DNA of 64,000 bases from positions 30,630 through 94,629 of the forward strand of contig NZ_MTQP01000040.1 in assembly GCF_001984175.1 (NCBI RefSeq). Direction: 5' to 3'. A program made the position numbers and the translations under genes. The notes below the pieces were generated by a model. It ran no database searches. It saw only the letters and a program-made list of their open reading frames with translations, and had not been told where the DNA came from. How positions within the stretch are numbered: the stretch's first letter is position 1; the number at the start of each line of letters is the position of its first letter. Source of the stretch: Saccharothrix sp. ALI-22-I (lineage in GTDB: Bacteria > Actinomycetota > Actinomycetes > Mycobacteriales > Pseudonocardiaceae). Below are positions 1 through 8,396 of this stretch, piece after piece.

Positions 1-182
1 CGACCTGGATGCCCGCGCCGGAGAAGACCGCGTCGAACAGGGCGGTGAACCGCCCGGCCCGGTCGCGGATGAGGAACCGGAAGTCGTCTGCCCGGTCGCC
101 GAGGTCCATCAGTAGGTTGCGGGCTTGTTGCGTGGTCCAGGGGCCGTCCGGATTCGTGGTGGTGCCGAGGTGACGGCGCTCT
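1..182 (-). mobile_element. IS-A relic, internal transposase fragment
   Basis: Reads on the minus strand as an internal piece of an integrase-core transposase (motifs [20 protein letters not shown] and IRDRAG). It matches the copy at about 51667-51840 almost base for base, including the stretch around the second catalytic Asp. Similarity stops abruptly near base 180, where unrelated sequence begins, so this is a truncated remnant that continues past the left edge. No intact reading frame or terminal repeat is visible here. Confidence 0.75.
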
Positions 183-284
183 TTGAAAGTGGATCTGGCG
201 CTGATTGCGTGATCAACTTGATGCCCCCGTGTGACTGCAAGCGATACCTGTCACTTGCCAGGGACAACTGTCACCACTGGGCCT

Positions 285-438
285 TCGCTGTTGTCGATGT
301 CCGCGGGAGTTGGTCGGCCAGGGCGGAGTCGGCGGAGCGGACCAGGATCGGGTCGCCGGCCAGGTGGGTGAGGAAAGCGGCGGCCATCTGGGAGCGACCT
401 GCGTTGGGGACGCAGACGAACAGCACGGACGGTGCAGC
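285..438 (-). pseudogene. Arsenate reductase / low-MW phosphatase N-terminal relic
   Basis: The minus strand encodes a stretch beginning VLFVCVPNAGRSQMAA and ending about ADQLP. This is the N-terminal P-loop (C-x5-R-S: CVPNAGRS) of ArsC-type low-molecular-weight protein tyrosine phosphatases. These enzymes reduce arsenate with the P-loop Cys as nucleophile. Only about 45 codons remain. A TGA sits a few codons upstream of the first plausible GTG (424-426), and the frame runs to a stop soon after homology ends, so the rest of the roughly 130-residue enzyme is missing. It lies between an IS-A relic and a TetR gene, consistent with deletion during IS activity. Confidence 0.6.
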
Positions 439-506
439 GGACGCGTTCGTGGATCAGGGCCTGCATAGGCCCACGATCGTCCGAAGAGCGCCGCTGGCAA
501 GGCTGC

Positions 507-1193
507 CTAACGGGGCAACGTGCTGCCAGAGGGGGCGTACTGGCCACCCAGCAGGTAGCGCACCGCCGTTTCCCCCATGTCGAAGACGAACCGCTGGTCG
601 TCAACCGGAACAGGTGTGGCAAACGCGGGGCCATATGCGACCCGGATCATCGAGGCGGCGAAGAGGGTGTCGAAGCAGGACCGGATCGCGGCTTCCGGGG
701 CGTCGTGCGTGATCGTGCCCGCTAGGGCGCGCAGGACCTTCGCGAATCTCTCCCCCAGTTCCCGGCTGTAACGGGAGCCGCGCCGCCGGACCTCGGGGTG
801 CGCGGCCGAGGTGAGGACGATGGCCCGGAGGAACCGTGTGTGACGCAGCGAGATGCCGACCATCTCCGCTACGGCAGAGCGCACGAGCTCGGCCGGCTCC
901 AGTCCGGCCCAGCGGTCCACGTCGGCGAAGACCGCGTGCTCGGCGCGCAGGCGCGCGATGCCGTGCTCGTAGACCGCCAGGAAGAGGGCGTCCTTCGTGC
1001 TCGTACGGGCGTAGATGGCAGGAGGGGCGACCCCCGCCCGATCGCACACGGCCGCGATCGTGAACGCCTCGTAGCCGCCGTCCTCCAGGAGCATCACCCC
1101 TGCGTCGAGCACCCGGTTCCAGGCCTCGCGGCTGCGGCGCTGTTTCGGCGGCCGGACCTCAAAGTCATCGGTGGCGATGTCTGCCACGCCCAT
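507..1193 (-). CDS. TetR-family transcriptional regulator
   Basis: This 228-residue protein has an N-terminal TetR DNA-binding domain (about residues 20-75). The recognition helix-turn-helix lies in TIAAVCDRAGVAPPAIYART, followed by the typical KDALFLAVYEHG. The remaining helical ligand-binding domain is divergent and does not identify the effector. The gene is divergent from the FAD monooxygenase starting at 1296, with about 100 bp between the starts. That spacer carries a perfect palindrome (see 1254-1275), so autorepression and ligand-controlled repression of the monooxygenase is the likely circuit. The start gives a full-length TetR N-terminus; no stronger internal start is apparent. Confidence 0.88.
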   Translation of the reverse strand: MGVADIATDDFEVRPPKQRRSREAWNRVLDAGVMLLEDGGYEAFTIAAVCDRAGVAPPAIYARTSTKDALFLAVYEHGIARLRAEHAVFADVDRWAGLEPAELVRSAVAEMVGISLRHTRFLRAIVLTSAAHPEVRRRGSRYSRELGERFAKVLRALAGTITHDAPEAAIRSCFDTLFAASMIRVAYGPAFATPVPVDDQRFVFDMGETAVRYLLGGQYAPSGSTLPR

Positions 1194-1253
1194 CCTCCAT
1201 CGTTACCGGCTCGAGGCTTGACAAAACTGTAACGGTCGCTAGCGTTCCACGCT

Positions 1254-1275
1254 AACAGTAGCGCTCGCTACTGTT
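1254..1275. promoter_or_regulatory. Palindromic operator between tetR and FAD monooxygenase
   Basis: A perfect inverted repeat with 10-bp arms, AACAGTAGCG and CGCTACTGTT, directly abuts the central CT. It lies 21 bp upstream of the monooxygenase ATG. A second, weaker dyad (AACG..CGTT around 1231-1245) sits just upstream, and TTGACA at about 1218-1223 could be a -35 element for the rightward gene. Size and placement fit a TetR-dimer operator covering both divergent promoters; binding is inferred. Confidence 0.7.
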
Positions 1276-1295
1276 TTAACCTCACGAGGTGCCGT

Positions 1296-2498
1296 ATGTC
1301 CTCCACCCCAACCCCACCCGGCCGGGTTGCCGTTCTCGGCGCCGGGCCCGCCGGCATGGCCGCCGCCCTCGGCATCGCGAAGGCCGGCCACGAGGTCGTC
1401 GTCTACGAGCGCTACCGGGAGGCCCGCCCGGCTGGCAACATCCTCAACCTCTGGCCCCCGCCGCTGAAGGCGCTGCATTGCCTGGGGGTTGACACCGACG
1501 ACCTCGGCGCCCCCACCGATACCGAGTTCCGCAATCTCCGCGGTAAGGTCCGCGCGCACGTCAAGCTCGACGCGCAGGTCAAGCGGGCCTACGGCGGCGG
1601 CTTCATCGGCCTGCTGCGCCCAGAGCTGTATGAGCGGATGCTCGCCGCCGTCCCCCAGAACGTCCTGCGATTCAACCAACGCGTCGAGCGCATCGAACAG
1701 GACGACCGAGCGGTGACCCTGTACTTCGCCGACGGCAGCACCGCCGAGCACGACCTGCTGGTCGGCGCCGACGGCATCGACTCGCTGGTCCGCCGCACGC
1801 TGTGGGGCGACGCTCCCAAGCGGGAACACCGGCTGCATGTCTTCGGCGGCTTCACCTTCACCGACGTTCCCGGCACCCAGCCGAATATGTCGGTCCTCAC
1901 CCACAGCGCGACGGTCCAGGGCAGTTGGACCTCGATCCGGCACAAGGGCCGCGACGGCCACCAATGGTGGATGCTCACCGCTACCGACCCCGACGCCCCC
2001 GCGCCGGTCGACCTCAGAGCCGCCGCCGCTGCGCTCGCTGCCGAATTCCCCGCCCCGCTTCCCGGGTTGATCGACGCGACCGACCCCGCGAACGTGCAGC
2101 GCTGGGTGCTGCGCGACCGCCCGCGGCTGAAGCAGTGGAGCAAGGGGCGGGTCACCCTCGTCGGCGATGCCGCCCACCCAACCTCGCCATACGCCGCCTA
2201 TGGCGCCGGCATGTCGATCGAGGACGGCTACTTCCTCGGCACGGTCCTGCGCGGTGTCGACCTCACAGACCTGGCGGTCGTCCGCGCCGCACTGCAGGCG
2301 TATGAGGACCCTCGCAAGCCGCATACCGCCCGCCAGGTCCAGCAAGCCTGGATGCTCGGCAAGATCTTCCACCACACCCCGGCTCTGCTACGGCCGCTTC
2401 GCGACCTGGTGTTCGACCACACCCCCTTCCTGCAGATGGTCGCCGGCGACACCAACCCCAAGGAGATCAACAAGCAACTGTCCCTCATAACGGACTGA
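1296..2498 (+). CDS. FAD-dependent monooxygenase (class A aromatic hydroxylase family)
   Basis: This 400-residue protein has the three hallmark motifs of single-component flavin monooxygenases. They are the N-terminal dinucleotide fold GAGPAG (residues 15-20), the DG motif in VGADGIDSLVRR (about 156-166) and the second FAD motif VTLVGDAAHPTSPYAAYGAG (about 286-305). Such enzymes use NAD(P)H and O2 to hydroxylate or epoxidise small, often aromatic, substrates in the cytosol. The length is normal for the family. No membrane segment or fused domain is seen. Its promoter region contains the 1254-1275 palindrome, so it is probably induced by its substrate through the adjacent TetR protein. The actual substrate cannot be read from the sequence. 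Confidence 0.9.
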   Translation: MSSTPTPPGRVAVLGAGPAGMAAALGIAKAGHEVVVYERYREARPAGNILNLWPPPLKALHCLGVDTDDLGAPTDTEFRNLRGKVRAHVKLDAQVKRAYGGGFIGLLRPELYERMLAAVPQNVLRFNQRVERIEQDDRAVTLYFADGSTAEHDLLVGADGIDSLVRRTLWGDAPKREHRLHVFGGFTFTDVPGTQPNMSVLTHSATVQGSWTSIRHKGRDGHQWWMLTATDPDAPAPVDLRAAAAALAAEFPAPLPGLIDATDPANVQRWVLRDRPRLKQWSKGRVTLVGDAAHPTSPYAAYGAGMSIEDGYFLGTVLRGVDLTDLAVVRAALQAYEDPRKPHTARQVQQAWMLGKIFHHTPALLRPLRDLVFDHTPFLQMVAGDTNPKEINKQLSLITD

Positions 2499-2794
2499 GC
2501 GCGCTGGGCACCGGCGAGTGCCCGCGCCGGAGCAGTGTCATCAGTACGACCAAGCCACCGGCGATCAGAGCGCCCGGTCGCCGACCGGCAACGCCAGCCC
2601 CGCCGGACACCACGCGCCCTGAACCCTTTGGAGCGTAAGAAGTTCCTGCGCGCCGCCGAGCGCCGCGCGTCCACGCGCAACACCGCTGCCGTCACAGTCG
2701 GAGCGCCGTCGATAAATCGATGCGCAACACCGACGTCACCCGATCTTGTGACAACTCCTGTCTGCACCAGGTTCATGTGTGACAAATACGACAT
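2499..2794. other. Junction region without a confident gene
   Basis: Between the monooxygenase stop and the truncated intron ORF there is no supported gene. One minus-strand frame ends near 2496 with a hydrophobic stretch (ALIAGGLVVLMTLLRR), which could be the C-terminal membrane segment of a lost gene. It has no start or recognisable upstream domain. Confidence 0.4.
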
Positions 2795-3712
2795 GTACAA
2801 GAAGTCGCCGTGCTTGCTCTTGGCCAGCCTGGGCCGGAAGGTGTGCCCCAGGAACGTGAACTGCTCGTGCTCATGCGAGCCCGCGCGTTTGACGTCCTTG
2901 CAGTACACCAGCCGGGTCTTGACCGGGTGCAGCTCCAGCCCACACTCGGCCAGCCGGGCAGAGCTCCTGGCCCGGACCAGCTCCGCCTGGGCTTTGCTGC
3001 GGCAGTGCACCACCACGTCATCGCAGTACCGTTCGAACGGGACTCTCGGATAGTTCCGGGCCATCCACATGTCGAACGCGTAATGCATGAAGAGGTTGGC
3101 CAGCAAGGGCGAGATCGACGAGCCCTGCGGGCTGCCCCGATCCCGGCTCACCAACGTTCCGTCCGCGCGTTGGACCGGCGCCACCAGCCACCGGCGCACA
3201 TACAACAACACCCACGGAAGGCTGGTGTGACGCTCGATCGCACGCATCAACAGACCATGGTCGATGGTGTCGAAGAACGCCCGGATGTCCATATCGACCA
3301 CCCAATCGTTCTCCCAGCACCGTTTCCGGGCCACAGCCACCGCGTCATGCGCCGACCGGCCCGGCCGATACCCGAAGGAATCCGTGTGGAACAGCGGCTC
3401 CACCACAGGTTCCAACACCATGCACGCCACAGTCTGCGCAATCCGGTCGGCCACGGTGGGCACCCCGAGCGTCCTGACTTCGTTTGACTTGCCAGGCTTG
3501 GGGATCTCCACCGCGCGCACCGGCGGCGGGAAGTAACTGCCTGACGACAACCGGTTCCACAGCTTGAAGAGGTTGCCTTTCAGGTCCGCCTCGAACTGCT
3601 GGATCGACTCGCCGTCGACTCCCGCCGCCCCCTTGTTCGCCGCGACCTTCTGATACGCCTCCCACACCAACTTCTTGGGAATATCAAACGGTTTCGACCT
3701 TGTCTCACTCAC
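2795..3712 (-). pseudogene. ltrA: Group II intron reverse transcriptase/maturase, C-terminally truncated
   Basis: The ORF starts MSETRSKPFDIPKKLVWEAY and carries RT blocks 0-7: RxxGxPTVADRIAQ, SFGYRPGRSAHDAV, DMDIRAFFDTIDH, GSPQGSSISPLLANLFMHYA and the catalytic loop. The usual (Y/F)ADD is YCDD here (FERYCDDVVVH). Homology ends after FRPRLAKSKHGDF near 2795. The maturase/X domain and any endonuclease domain are absent, and the frame then runs through unrelated DNA almost into the monooxygenase gene. The intact paralogue at 41267-42520 shows what is lost. Group II intron proteins splice and mobilise their own intron RNA; without the X domain this copy should be inactive. Confidence 0.85.
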
Positions 3713-3908
3713 CGGCTCCTCCCACTACCGTGGTTGACCCGCGACCGAGACCGGATGGCCCGTCCCCTTCGCTCCACCCCGATTACCGGGGCTTCATCAC
3801 TACTACGGGACGGTCCGCCCCTGTGACCTGGACCGGTACTCTGCCTCTCACGGTTTCCGCCGCTTGAGGAACTCCCTCCACCCCACCCAACCTCAGGCGA
3901 GGATTCCT
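3713..3908 (-). ncRNA. Group II intron ribozyme remnant upstream of the RT
   Basis: The minus-strand leader of the RT contains a segment (about 3785-3830) with CCCGTAGTAG followed by TGAAGC. The same segment occurs at an equivalent place upstream of the intact intron ORF (about 42600-42640). This supports retained ribozyme sequence. Only about 190 nt remain before IS-A sequence begins at about 3909, so most of domain I and the 5' splice site are missing. Confidence 0.55.
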
Positions 3909-4204
3909 GTGGGGTGCCAGAACTCTGCACTGGGACGCTGACCTGCGGCGATCCTGCACGCTTGGCCTTCAGGGCATGATCGCGAGGTGTGGCGTTACGA
4001 CTGCTGTACCTGATCTTCATCCGACTCGGTGGCCGGCTGATGCTCCTCGGTCGGTCCTCCGCGGCCAAGGACGTCGAACTGCCGGTGCTACGACACGAGG
4101 TCGCCGTGCTGCGCCGGACCACTCCTCGCCCGCGGCTGGAGTGGGCCGATCGCGCGGTGCTCGCCGTACCGGCGCGGCGACTACCCAACCTGCTATGGGA
4201 GCAC
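3909..4204 (+). mobile_element. IS-A fragment, left end and transposase N-terminus
   Basis: It begins with CTGTGGGGTGCCAGAACTC, the left terminus seen in the IS-A copies at 31654 and 39874. It continues with the start of the transposase ([14 protein letters not shown], then [17 protein letters not shown] and [12 protein letters not shown]). The frame is lost near 4200, where an oppositely oriented IS-A piece begins. The fragment cannot encode a working transposase. Confidence 0.8.
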
Positions 4205-4360
4205 CGGTCGGCGACACCCGGCACCAGTCGGTGCTCGCGCGGCAGCCGTGGCAGTCGGCGCACCAACGCGGCGAGCACCGCACGATCGACCCAGTCCAGC
4301 CGCAGGCATGGGTTGGCGCGCCGCGACACGGCTACCTCTACCGCAGCACCAGCAGCTCGA
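4205..4360 (-). mobile_element. IS-A fragment in opposite orientation
   Basis: This stretch is the reverse complement of IS-A coding sequence. It aligns with 52230-52375 (minus-strand copy), and its minus-strand translation includes LRLDWVDRAVLAALVRRLPR. It abuts the plus-strand fragment at about 4205, so two 5'-proximal pieces of the same element sit head to head. That fits a rearrangement or nested insertion followed by deletion. Confidence 0.75.
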
Positions 4361-4647
4361 CACCGACTACCGCGACGAGGTCCTTCAAGCTCCTCGCCGC
4401 AGCGGACGTCCCCGTCCTGCACGTCTTCCTCGACCTGGCCGCCGAGGAGCTGCGCCGCCGCATCGACACCCAGGTCCTCGACGACGACCCGCAGGTCGAC
4501 GCCAACGCCCGAGCCTTCCGCCTCCGCAACGTCGACCGCTGCCTGGCCGCCCGAGCCGGCCTGCCCCCGGACACCCTCGTCCTCAGGTCGGACCGGCACA
4601 CCCCCGCCCACCTGGCGGACCAGGTCCTGGCCGCGCTCCACGGCTGA
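4361..4647 (+). pseudogene. TmrB-like P-loop kinase C-terminal relic
   Basis: About 90 codons remain, reading SFKLLAAADVPVLHVFLD, then RAFRLRNVDRCLAARAGLP and a C-terminus ending LADQVLAALHG. This resembles the C-terminal half of actinobacterial AAA/P-loop proteins annotated as tunicamycin-resistance (TmrB)-like or nucleoside-kinase-like. The N-terminal Walker A half is missing and replaced by IS-A debris. The stop at 4645-4647 looks native. Assignment rests on the C-terminal pattern only. Confidence 0.5.
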
Positions 4648-4649
4648 CC

Positions 4650-5204
4650 TCACGCTGTGGGCTGGGACCGCCGCTGTGCCGGCAGGAGCTTGCAGACCAA
4701 CGCGGTGACGGCCGTGGCCGCGACGATCCCCACGGTGTTGTTGAGGAAGTCCTGGGTCTCGCACACGCCTTGGCCGGTGAGCGTCTGGACGAGTTCGATC
4801 CCGGCGCTCGTCGCGACCGCGATACCCAGCACGACGAACGGACGACGAGTGGCCAGGATGGCGAAGAAAACGAACGGCACGAACATCAGGATGTTCAGCA
4901 TTTCGAAATTGCCGTACGCCGAGAAACCGTTGACGTAGCAGAACGGCTCCTCCTGCACGATCACGCCCGGCATCGAGGACCAGTCCGGCCTGCTGCGGGA
5001 GAGGGTGACCGCGAACACCAGTGCGGCGCTCAGCGCGGCCAGCACCGCCGGCACGCGGTACCAGCCGTACCTACGCGCGACGAAGTGCGCGAGCACACCG
5101 AACACCACGCAGGCCAACAGCAGGCCCGGCAGCACGAACGGCCTGGCCAGCAGCCGGTCGACCGTCTCGGACAGGTCGCCGAACGAAAGCATCAAACCCT
5201 CCAT
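4650..5204 (-). CDS. VanZ-like membrane protein
   Basis: This 184-residue protein has four or five hydrophobic segments: FVLPGLLLACVVFGVLAHFV, VPAVLAALSAALVFAVTL, MLNILMFVPFVFFAILA, FVVLGIAVATSAGIELVQTL and IVAATAVTALVCKLL. The NILMFVPFVFF...SAGIELVQ...RxQDFLNNTVG pattern, with D-x-x-N-N/T-x-G near the end, is typical of the VanZ family, here as CETQDFLNNTVG. VanZ of Tn1546 gives low-level teicoplanin resistance, but most chromosomal relatives have no proven role. ATG at 5204 and an in-frame ATG at 5192 are both possible starts. It is divergent from the GT87 gene, and its stop lies 3 bp from the convergent tmrB-like relic. Confidence 0.85.
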   Translation of the reverse strand: MEGLMLSFGDLSETVDRLLARPFVLPGLLLACVVFGVLAHFVARRYGWYRVPAVLAALSAALVFAVTLSRSRPDWSSMPGVIVQEEPFCYVNGFSAYGNFEMLNILMFVPFVFFAILATRRPFVVLGIAVATSAGIELVQTLTGQGVCETQDFLNNTVGIVAATAVTALVCKLLPAQRRSQPTA

Positions 5205-5259
5205 CAACGGTGTTCCGACATCGACCACCCTGCGCGCCGAGTGCCTGTCCCACATCAGT

Positions 5260-5292
5260 CGGATGACCGATACCGGCGGCCGGATGACCGAT
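5260..5292. repeat. Tandem 12-bp direct repeats in the VanZ/GT87 intergenic region
   Basis: CGGATGACCGAT occurs at 5260-5271 (first base approximate) and again at 5281-5292, a 21-bp period (two helical turns). It lies between the divergent VanZ-like and GT87 starts. Such phasing is typical of a regulator binding site, for example for a response regulator. Confidence 0.5.
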
Positions 5293-5425
5293 GTGCCCAC
5301 ACCCCCGTCGAACCGCACCGACATTTCCGACCGATCGACCGAGGCAACACCGGCCAAAAGGCTGAGACGGCGGAATCGCCCTCCTGACAGCGTGGTGGAA
5401 ATCCCACTTCCTGGAGGCCGGTTCC

Positions 5426-6671
5426 GTGCACGCCCCATTCCTGGATCGGGCCACGACCACGGCGGGGCTGCGGAAGCTCTGGCTCGCGTCCGCGGTGATC
5501 GCCCTGGGCTACGTCCTGTTCCGGTCCGGCTCGTCCCTCGTCGACCTGCGCGTGTACCGGATCGGCGGCGAGGTGTGGCGCGCCGGCGCCCGGGCTCTAC
5601 GGGGAGGACTTCCCCGGCCCGTCCGGCCTGCCGTTCACCTACCCGCCGTTCGCGGCGGCGCTGTTCGGCTCGCTGATGTTGCCGCCGTGGCCGGTGACGG
5701 TGCTGCTGTGGACCGCCGGCGGGCTCGTGCTGTTCGCGTTGGCCTGCGTCACGGCGGCTCGGCACACCGCCCACCCCTCGGTCGGGCTCGGCGCCGCCGC
5801 GTGTTTCCTCCTGCTGGACCCGCTGCGCGGGACGCTGGAACTCGGCCAGGTCAACATGGTCCTCATCGGACTGGTGGCGCTGGACTGCCTGCTGCCGCGT
5901 ACGCCGTGGCCGAGGGGCCTGCTGGTCGGCCTCGCGGCGGCGGTCAAGCTCACGCCCGCCGTCTTCGTGCTGTTCTTCCTGGCCCGCGGCCGTTGTCGGG
6001 CGGCCGGAACCGCGGTGGCGTCGTTCGCCGCGCTGGGCGCTGTCGGCTGGGCGGTGGCGCCCGCGGACTCCGCGTGCTTCTGGTTCCACGCGATGCCGGA
6101 CCCCGGCCGGGTCGGCGGACTCGCCTACACGGGCAACCAGTCGTTGCGCGGCATGCTCTTCCGGCTGGGCGTGGGCACGCCGGTGTGGGCCGTGCTGTGC
6201 CTGCTCGTCCTGGCCGTCACGTGGGTGGTGATCACCCGCACCCGGCACGACCTCACCGCCGTGCTCGCCGTCGCCACCGCCGGACTGCTGATCTCCCCGG
6301 TGTCGTGGTCGCACCACTGGGTCTGGATCGGGCCCGCGCTCCTGGTGCTGCGCGGCGGGGTGCGCGTCGCGGTCGGGCTGGTGTTCCTGGTCGGACCGCA
6401 CTGGCTGCTACCGCGGACCGGTGACGTGGAATTGCGCTGGCAGTGGTGGCAGCACGCGGTGGGCAACAGCTACGTGTGGCTCGGCGTGGCTTTCCTGGTG
6501 TGGCTGCTGCTGCGGACCACCGGACGAACCGCTCCCGGCACACAGCCGTGCGGTCACCGCGTGACCAGGCCCGTCCGCCACGCCCAGGCCGCGATCTCGA
6601 CCCGGTTGCGCAGGCCCAGCTTGCCGTGCACGGACGTCAGGTGCGTTTTGACGGTGGACAGCGACAGGTAG
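5426..6671 (+). pseudogene. GT87 polyprenol-phosphate mannosyltransferase, frameshifted
   Basis: The N-terminal part (MHAPFLDRATTTAGLRKLWL, then DLRVYRIGGEVWRAGA) and the C-terminal part, from about 5600 (LYGEDFPGPSGLPFTYPPFA), are in different frames. They rejoin as a standard GT87 protein with one single-base change near 5590-5600. GT87 enzymes (DUF2029) are multi-TM, polyprenol-phosphate-mannose-dependent alpha-mannosyltransferases acting on the outer face of the membrane. The D-x-x-V-Y motif after the first TM, the PPFAA segment, LELGQVNM and SPVSWSHHWVW are all present. The last 118 bp overlap the convergent response-regulator gene; the native C-terminus may be near LLLRTTGRTAPG. This may be a true frameshift or a sequencing error, since both halves are otherwise well preserved. 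Confidence 0.8.
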
Positions 6672-7180
6672 AGCGCGGCCGCGATCTCCTGGTTGGTCAG
6701 CCCGCGCGCCACCTCCCGCACGACGTCCTTCTCACGTCCGGTGAGCAGTCCCACGTCGGTCTTGTCGGTCGACCGGGCGAAGTGCGCGAGCATCCGCACG
6801 GTCACCTGCGGCGAGATCAGGGCGTTGCCCTGCGCCGCCGCCCGCACCGCCTCGACCAGCAACGCCGGGCCGGCGTCCTTGGTGAGGAACCCGCTCGCGC
6901 CGTTCTGCAACGCGGTGTGCACGTACTCGTCCAGGTCGAACGTGGTGACCACGACGACCTTGGTCTGCCCGGCCAGCTGCCTGGTGACTTCCAGACCGTC
7001 GAGGCCGGGCATCCGCACGTCCACCAGGCACACGTCCGGACGCAGTTCGCGGGCACGGGTGACGGCCTGCACGCCGTCACCGACATCGGCGACCACCGTG
7101 ATGTCCGGCTGCTTCTCCAGGATGATCCGGAAGCCGGCGCGGACCATCTCCTGGTCGTCGGCGATCAGGACCGAGATCAC
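6554..7180 (-). CDS. NarL/LuxR-family response regulator
   Basis: This 208-residue protein has a receiver domain with acidic pair D8/D9, phospho-acceptor D54 (VCLVDVRMPGLDG), T79/T80 and K101 (GFLTKDAGP). It ends in a LuxR HTH (about 145-205: LTGREKDVVREVARGLTNQE through LSTVKTHLTSVHGKLGLRNR). It is cotranscribed with the histidine kinase upstream, whose stop overlaps its ATG by 4 bp. It acts in the cytosol as the DNA-binding output of the pair. The 3' end overlaps the convergent GT87 reading frame. Confidence 0.95.
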   Translation of the reverse strand: MISVLIADDQEMVRAGFRIILEKQPDITVVADVGDGVQAVTRARELRPDVCLVDVRMPGLDGLEVTRQLAGQTKVVVVTTFDLDEYVHTALQNGASGFLTKDAGPALLVEAVRAAAQGNALISPQVTVRMLAHFARSTDKTDVGLLTGREKDVVREVARGLTNQEIAAALYLSLSTVKTHLTSVHGKLGLRNRVEIAAWAWRTGLVTR

Positions 7181-8334
7181 TCGCGCACCTCCAGTGGCAG
7201 TTCCGCCAGCACCTGCCAGCCCCGTTCCAGCGGGCCGACGGAGAACCGGCCACCGAGCAGCTCCAGGCGTTCCCCCATGCCGACCAGACCATAGCCACCG
7301 GCCTGGCGCGGGCCGTCGTCACCGTCGTCGGTCACCACGACGCGCAGGGCGGTCGGCGTCCGGGACACCTCCACGTCGACCGCGGTGGGGTTCCTGGCGT
7401 GCCGGTGCGCGTTGGTCAACGCCTCCTGCACCACCCGCAGCACCGAGCGGCCCAGTTCCGGCGGCACGCTCGGCGGCAGGTCCGCGCGCAGGCTCACCGG
7501 CAGGCCCAGGGCACGGGACCGTTCGACCACCGCGAGCAGGTCCGCGCGCAGGTCGGTGGTGGTGTCGTCCGCGCCGCCGACCCGAAGGGTGCCGACGAGC
7601 CGGCGCATCGCGCCCAGCGCTTCCGTGCCGCTGTGCACGATGCCCGGCAGCAGTCGGCGCGCCACGCCCGGGTCCTCGTCGGAGACCTCCAGCGCGGCCT
7701 GCGCCTGCACCAGCATGCCGGTGACGTGGTGGGCGACGATGTCGTGCAGTTCGCGGGCCAGCGCGATGCGCTCCTGCCGCTGCGCGTCCACCACGGCCGT
7801 GCTGATCACCCGCTCCCGCTCGACGTCACGTGCCCTCAGGTAGAGGGCCGCGCCGACCGCGAGCACACCCAGCAGCAGGCAGCCGACGACGTTGGACTTG
7901 CTGTACAACCAGCCCACCCCGTGCCGCAGCCAGGCCGCGTGCGCGGTGACCAGGAAGACCACCGTCACCGTGGTCACCGAAGTCCGTCGCGGAGCGGTGC
8001 GCACGACCACCGCGATCAGCACGATGCCCGCGATCGTCTCGGCCAACGTCAGCGGGCTCAACAGCCCTTCGGTCCGGAGACCGCTCTGCCGGATCACCAC
8101 GGTGGATGCCAACAGCGCCAAAGCCACCACCGCGGTGCAGAGCAGATGACGCCTGTGCGCCCACACCGCCGCCGCGCAGGCCACCAGCGCAAGCGCCCAC
8201 AGGACAGGACCCGACCCGCCGTTGCGCATCACGCGCAGCAACTGCACGGCCAGTAGCAGCCCAATCGCCAAGGAGAGCGCCCACTGCCCTCGAAATCCGC
8301 CCACGACGGACACCGTATGGCCTGACCGCGCCAC
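7177..8334 (-). CDS. Sensor histidine kinase (HisKA_3, NarL-partner type)
   Basis: This 385-residue protein has a membrane-sensor half (about residues 15-165, five to six hydrophobic segments). It is followed by the dimerisation/phosphoacceptor region RELHDIVAHHVTGM (His197), an N box in VVQEALTNAHRHARN and a G box in GGYGLVGMGERLELLGG. No extracellular ligand domain is visible, so sensing is probably within the membrane, as in DesK-like or LiaS-like kinases. It overlaps the response regulator by 4 bp (translational coupling). No ABC transporter, the usual partner of such systems, is adjacent; the nearest membrane genes are VanZ-like and GT87. Confidence 0.93.
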   Translation of the reverse strand: MARSGHTVSVVGGFRGQWALSLAIGLLLAVQLLRVMRNGGSGPVLWALALVACAAAVWAHRRHLLCTAVVALALLASTVVIRQSGLRTEGLLSPLTLAETIAGIVLIAVVVRTAPRRTSVTTVTVVFLVTAHAAWLRHGVGWLYSKSNVVGCLLLGVLAVGAALYLRARDVERERVISTAVVDAQRQERIALARELHDIVAHHVTGMLVQAQAALEVSDEDPGVARRLLPGIVHSGTEALGAMRRLVGTLRVGGADDTTTDLRADLLAVVERSRALGLPVSLRADLPPSVPPELGRSVLRVVQEALTNAHRHARNPTAVDVEVSRTPTALRVVVTDDGDDGPRQAGGYGLVGMGERLELLGGRFSVGPLERGWQVLAELPLEVRE

Positions 8335-8396
8335 CTGCTTCGGTCATCCAGCCGACCCGAGGCCAGGCCGGGAGCCTCCGTCGCCCGACGCTCGCG

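Noticed and set aside
1239..2375. 378-codon minus-strand ORF opposite the FAD monooxygenase
   Set aside because: It is the antisense shadow of a gene with full flavin motifs; its translation is low-complexity with no domain.
4650..6401. 583-codon minus-strand ORF spanning VanZ and GT87
   Set aside because: Only the last 184 codons (VanZ) are meaningful; the first 400 are Arg/Gly/Gln-rich antisense of the GT87 gene.
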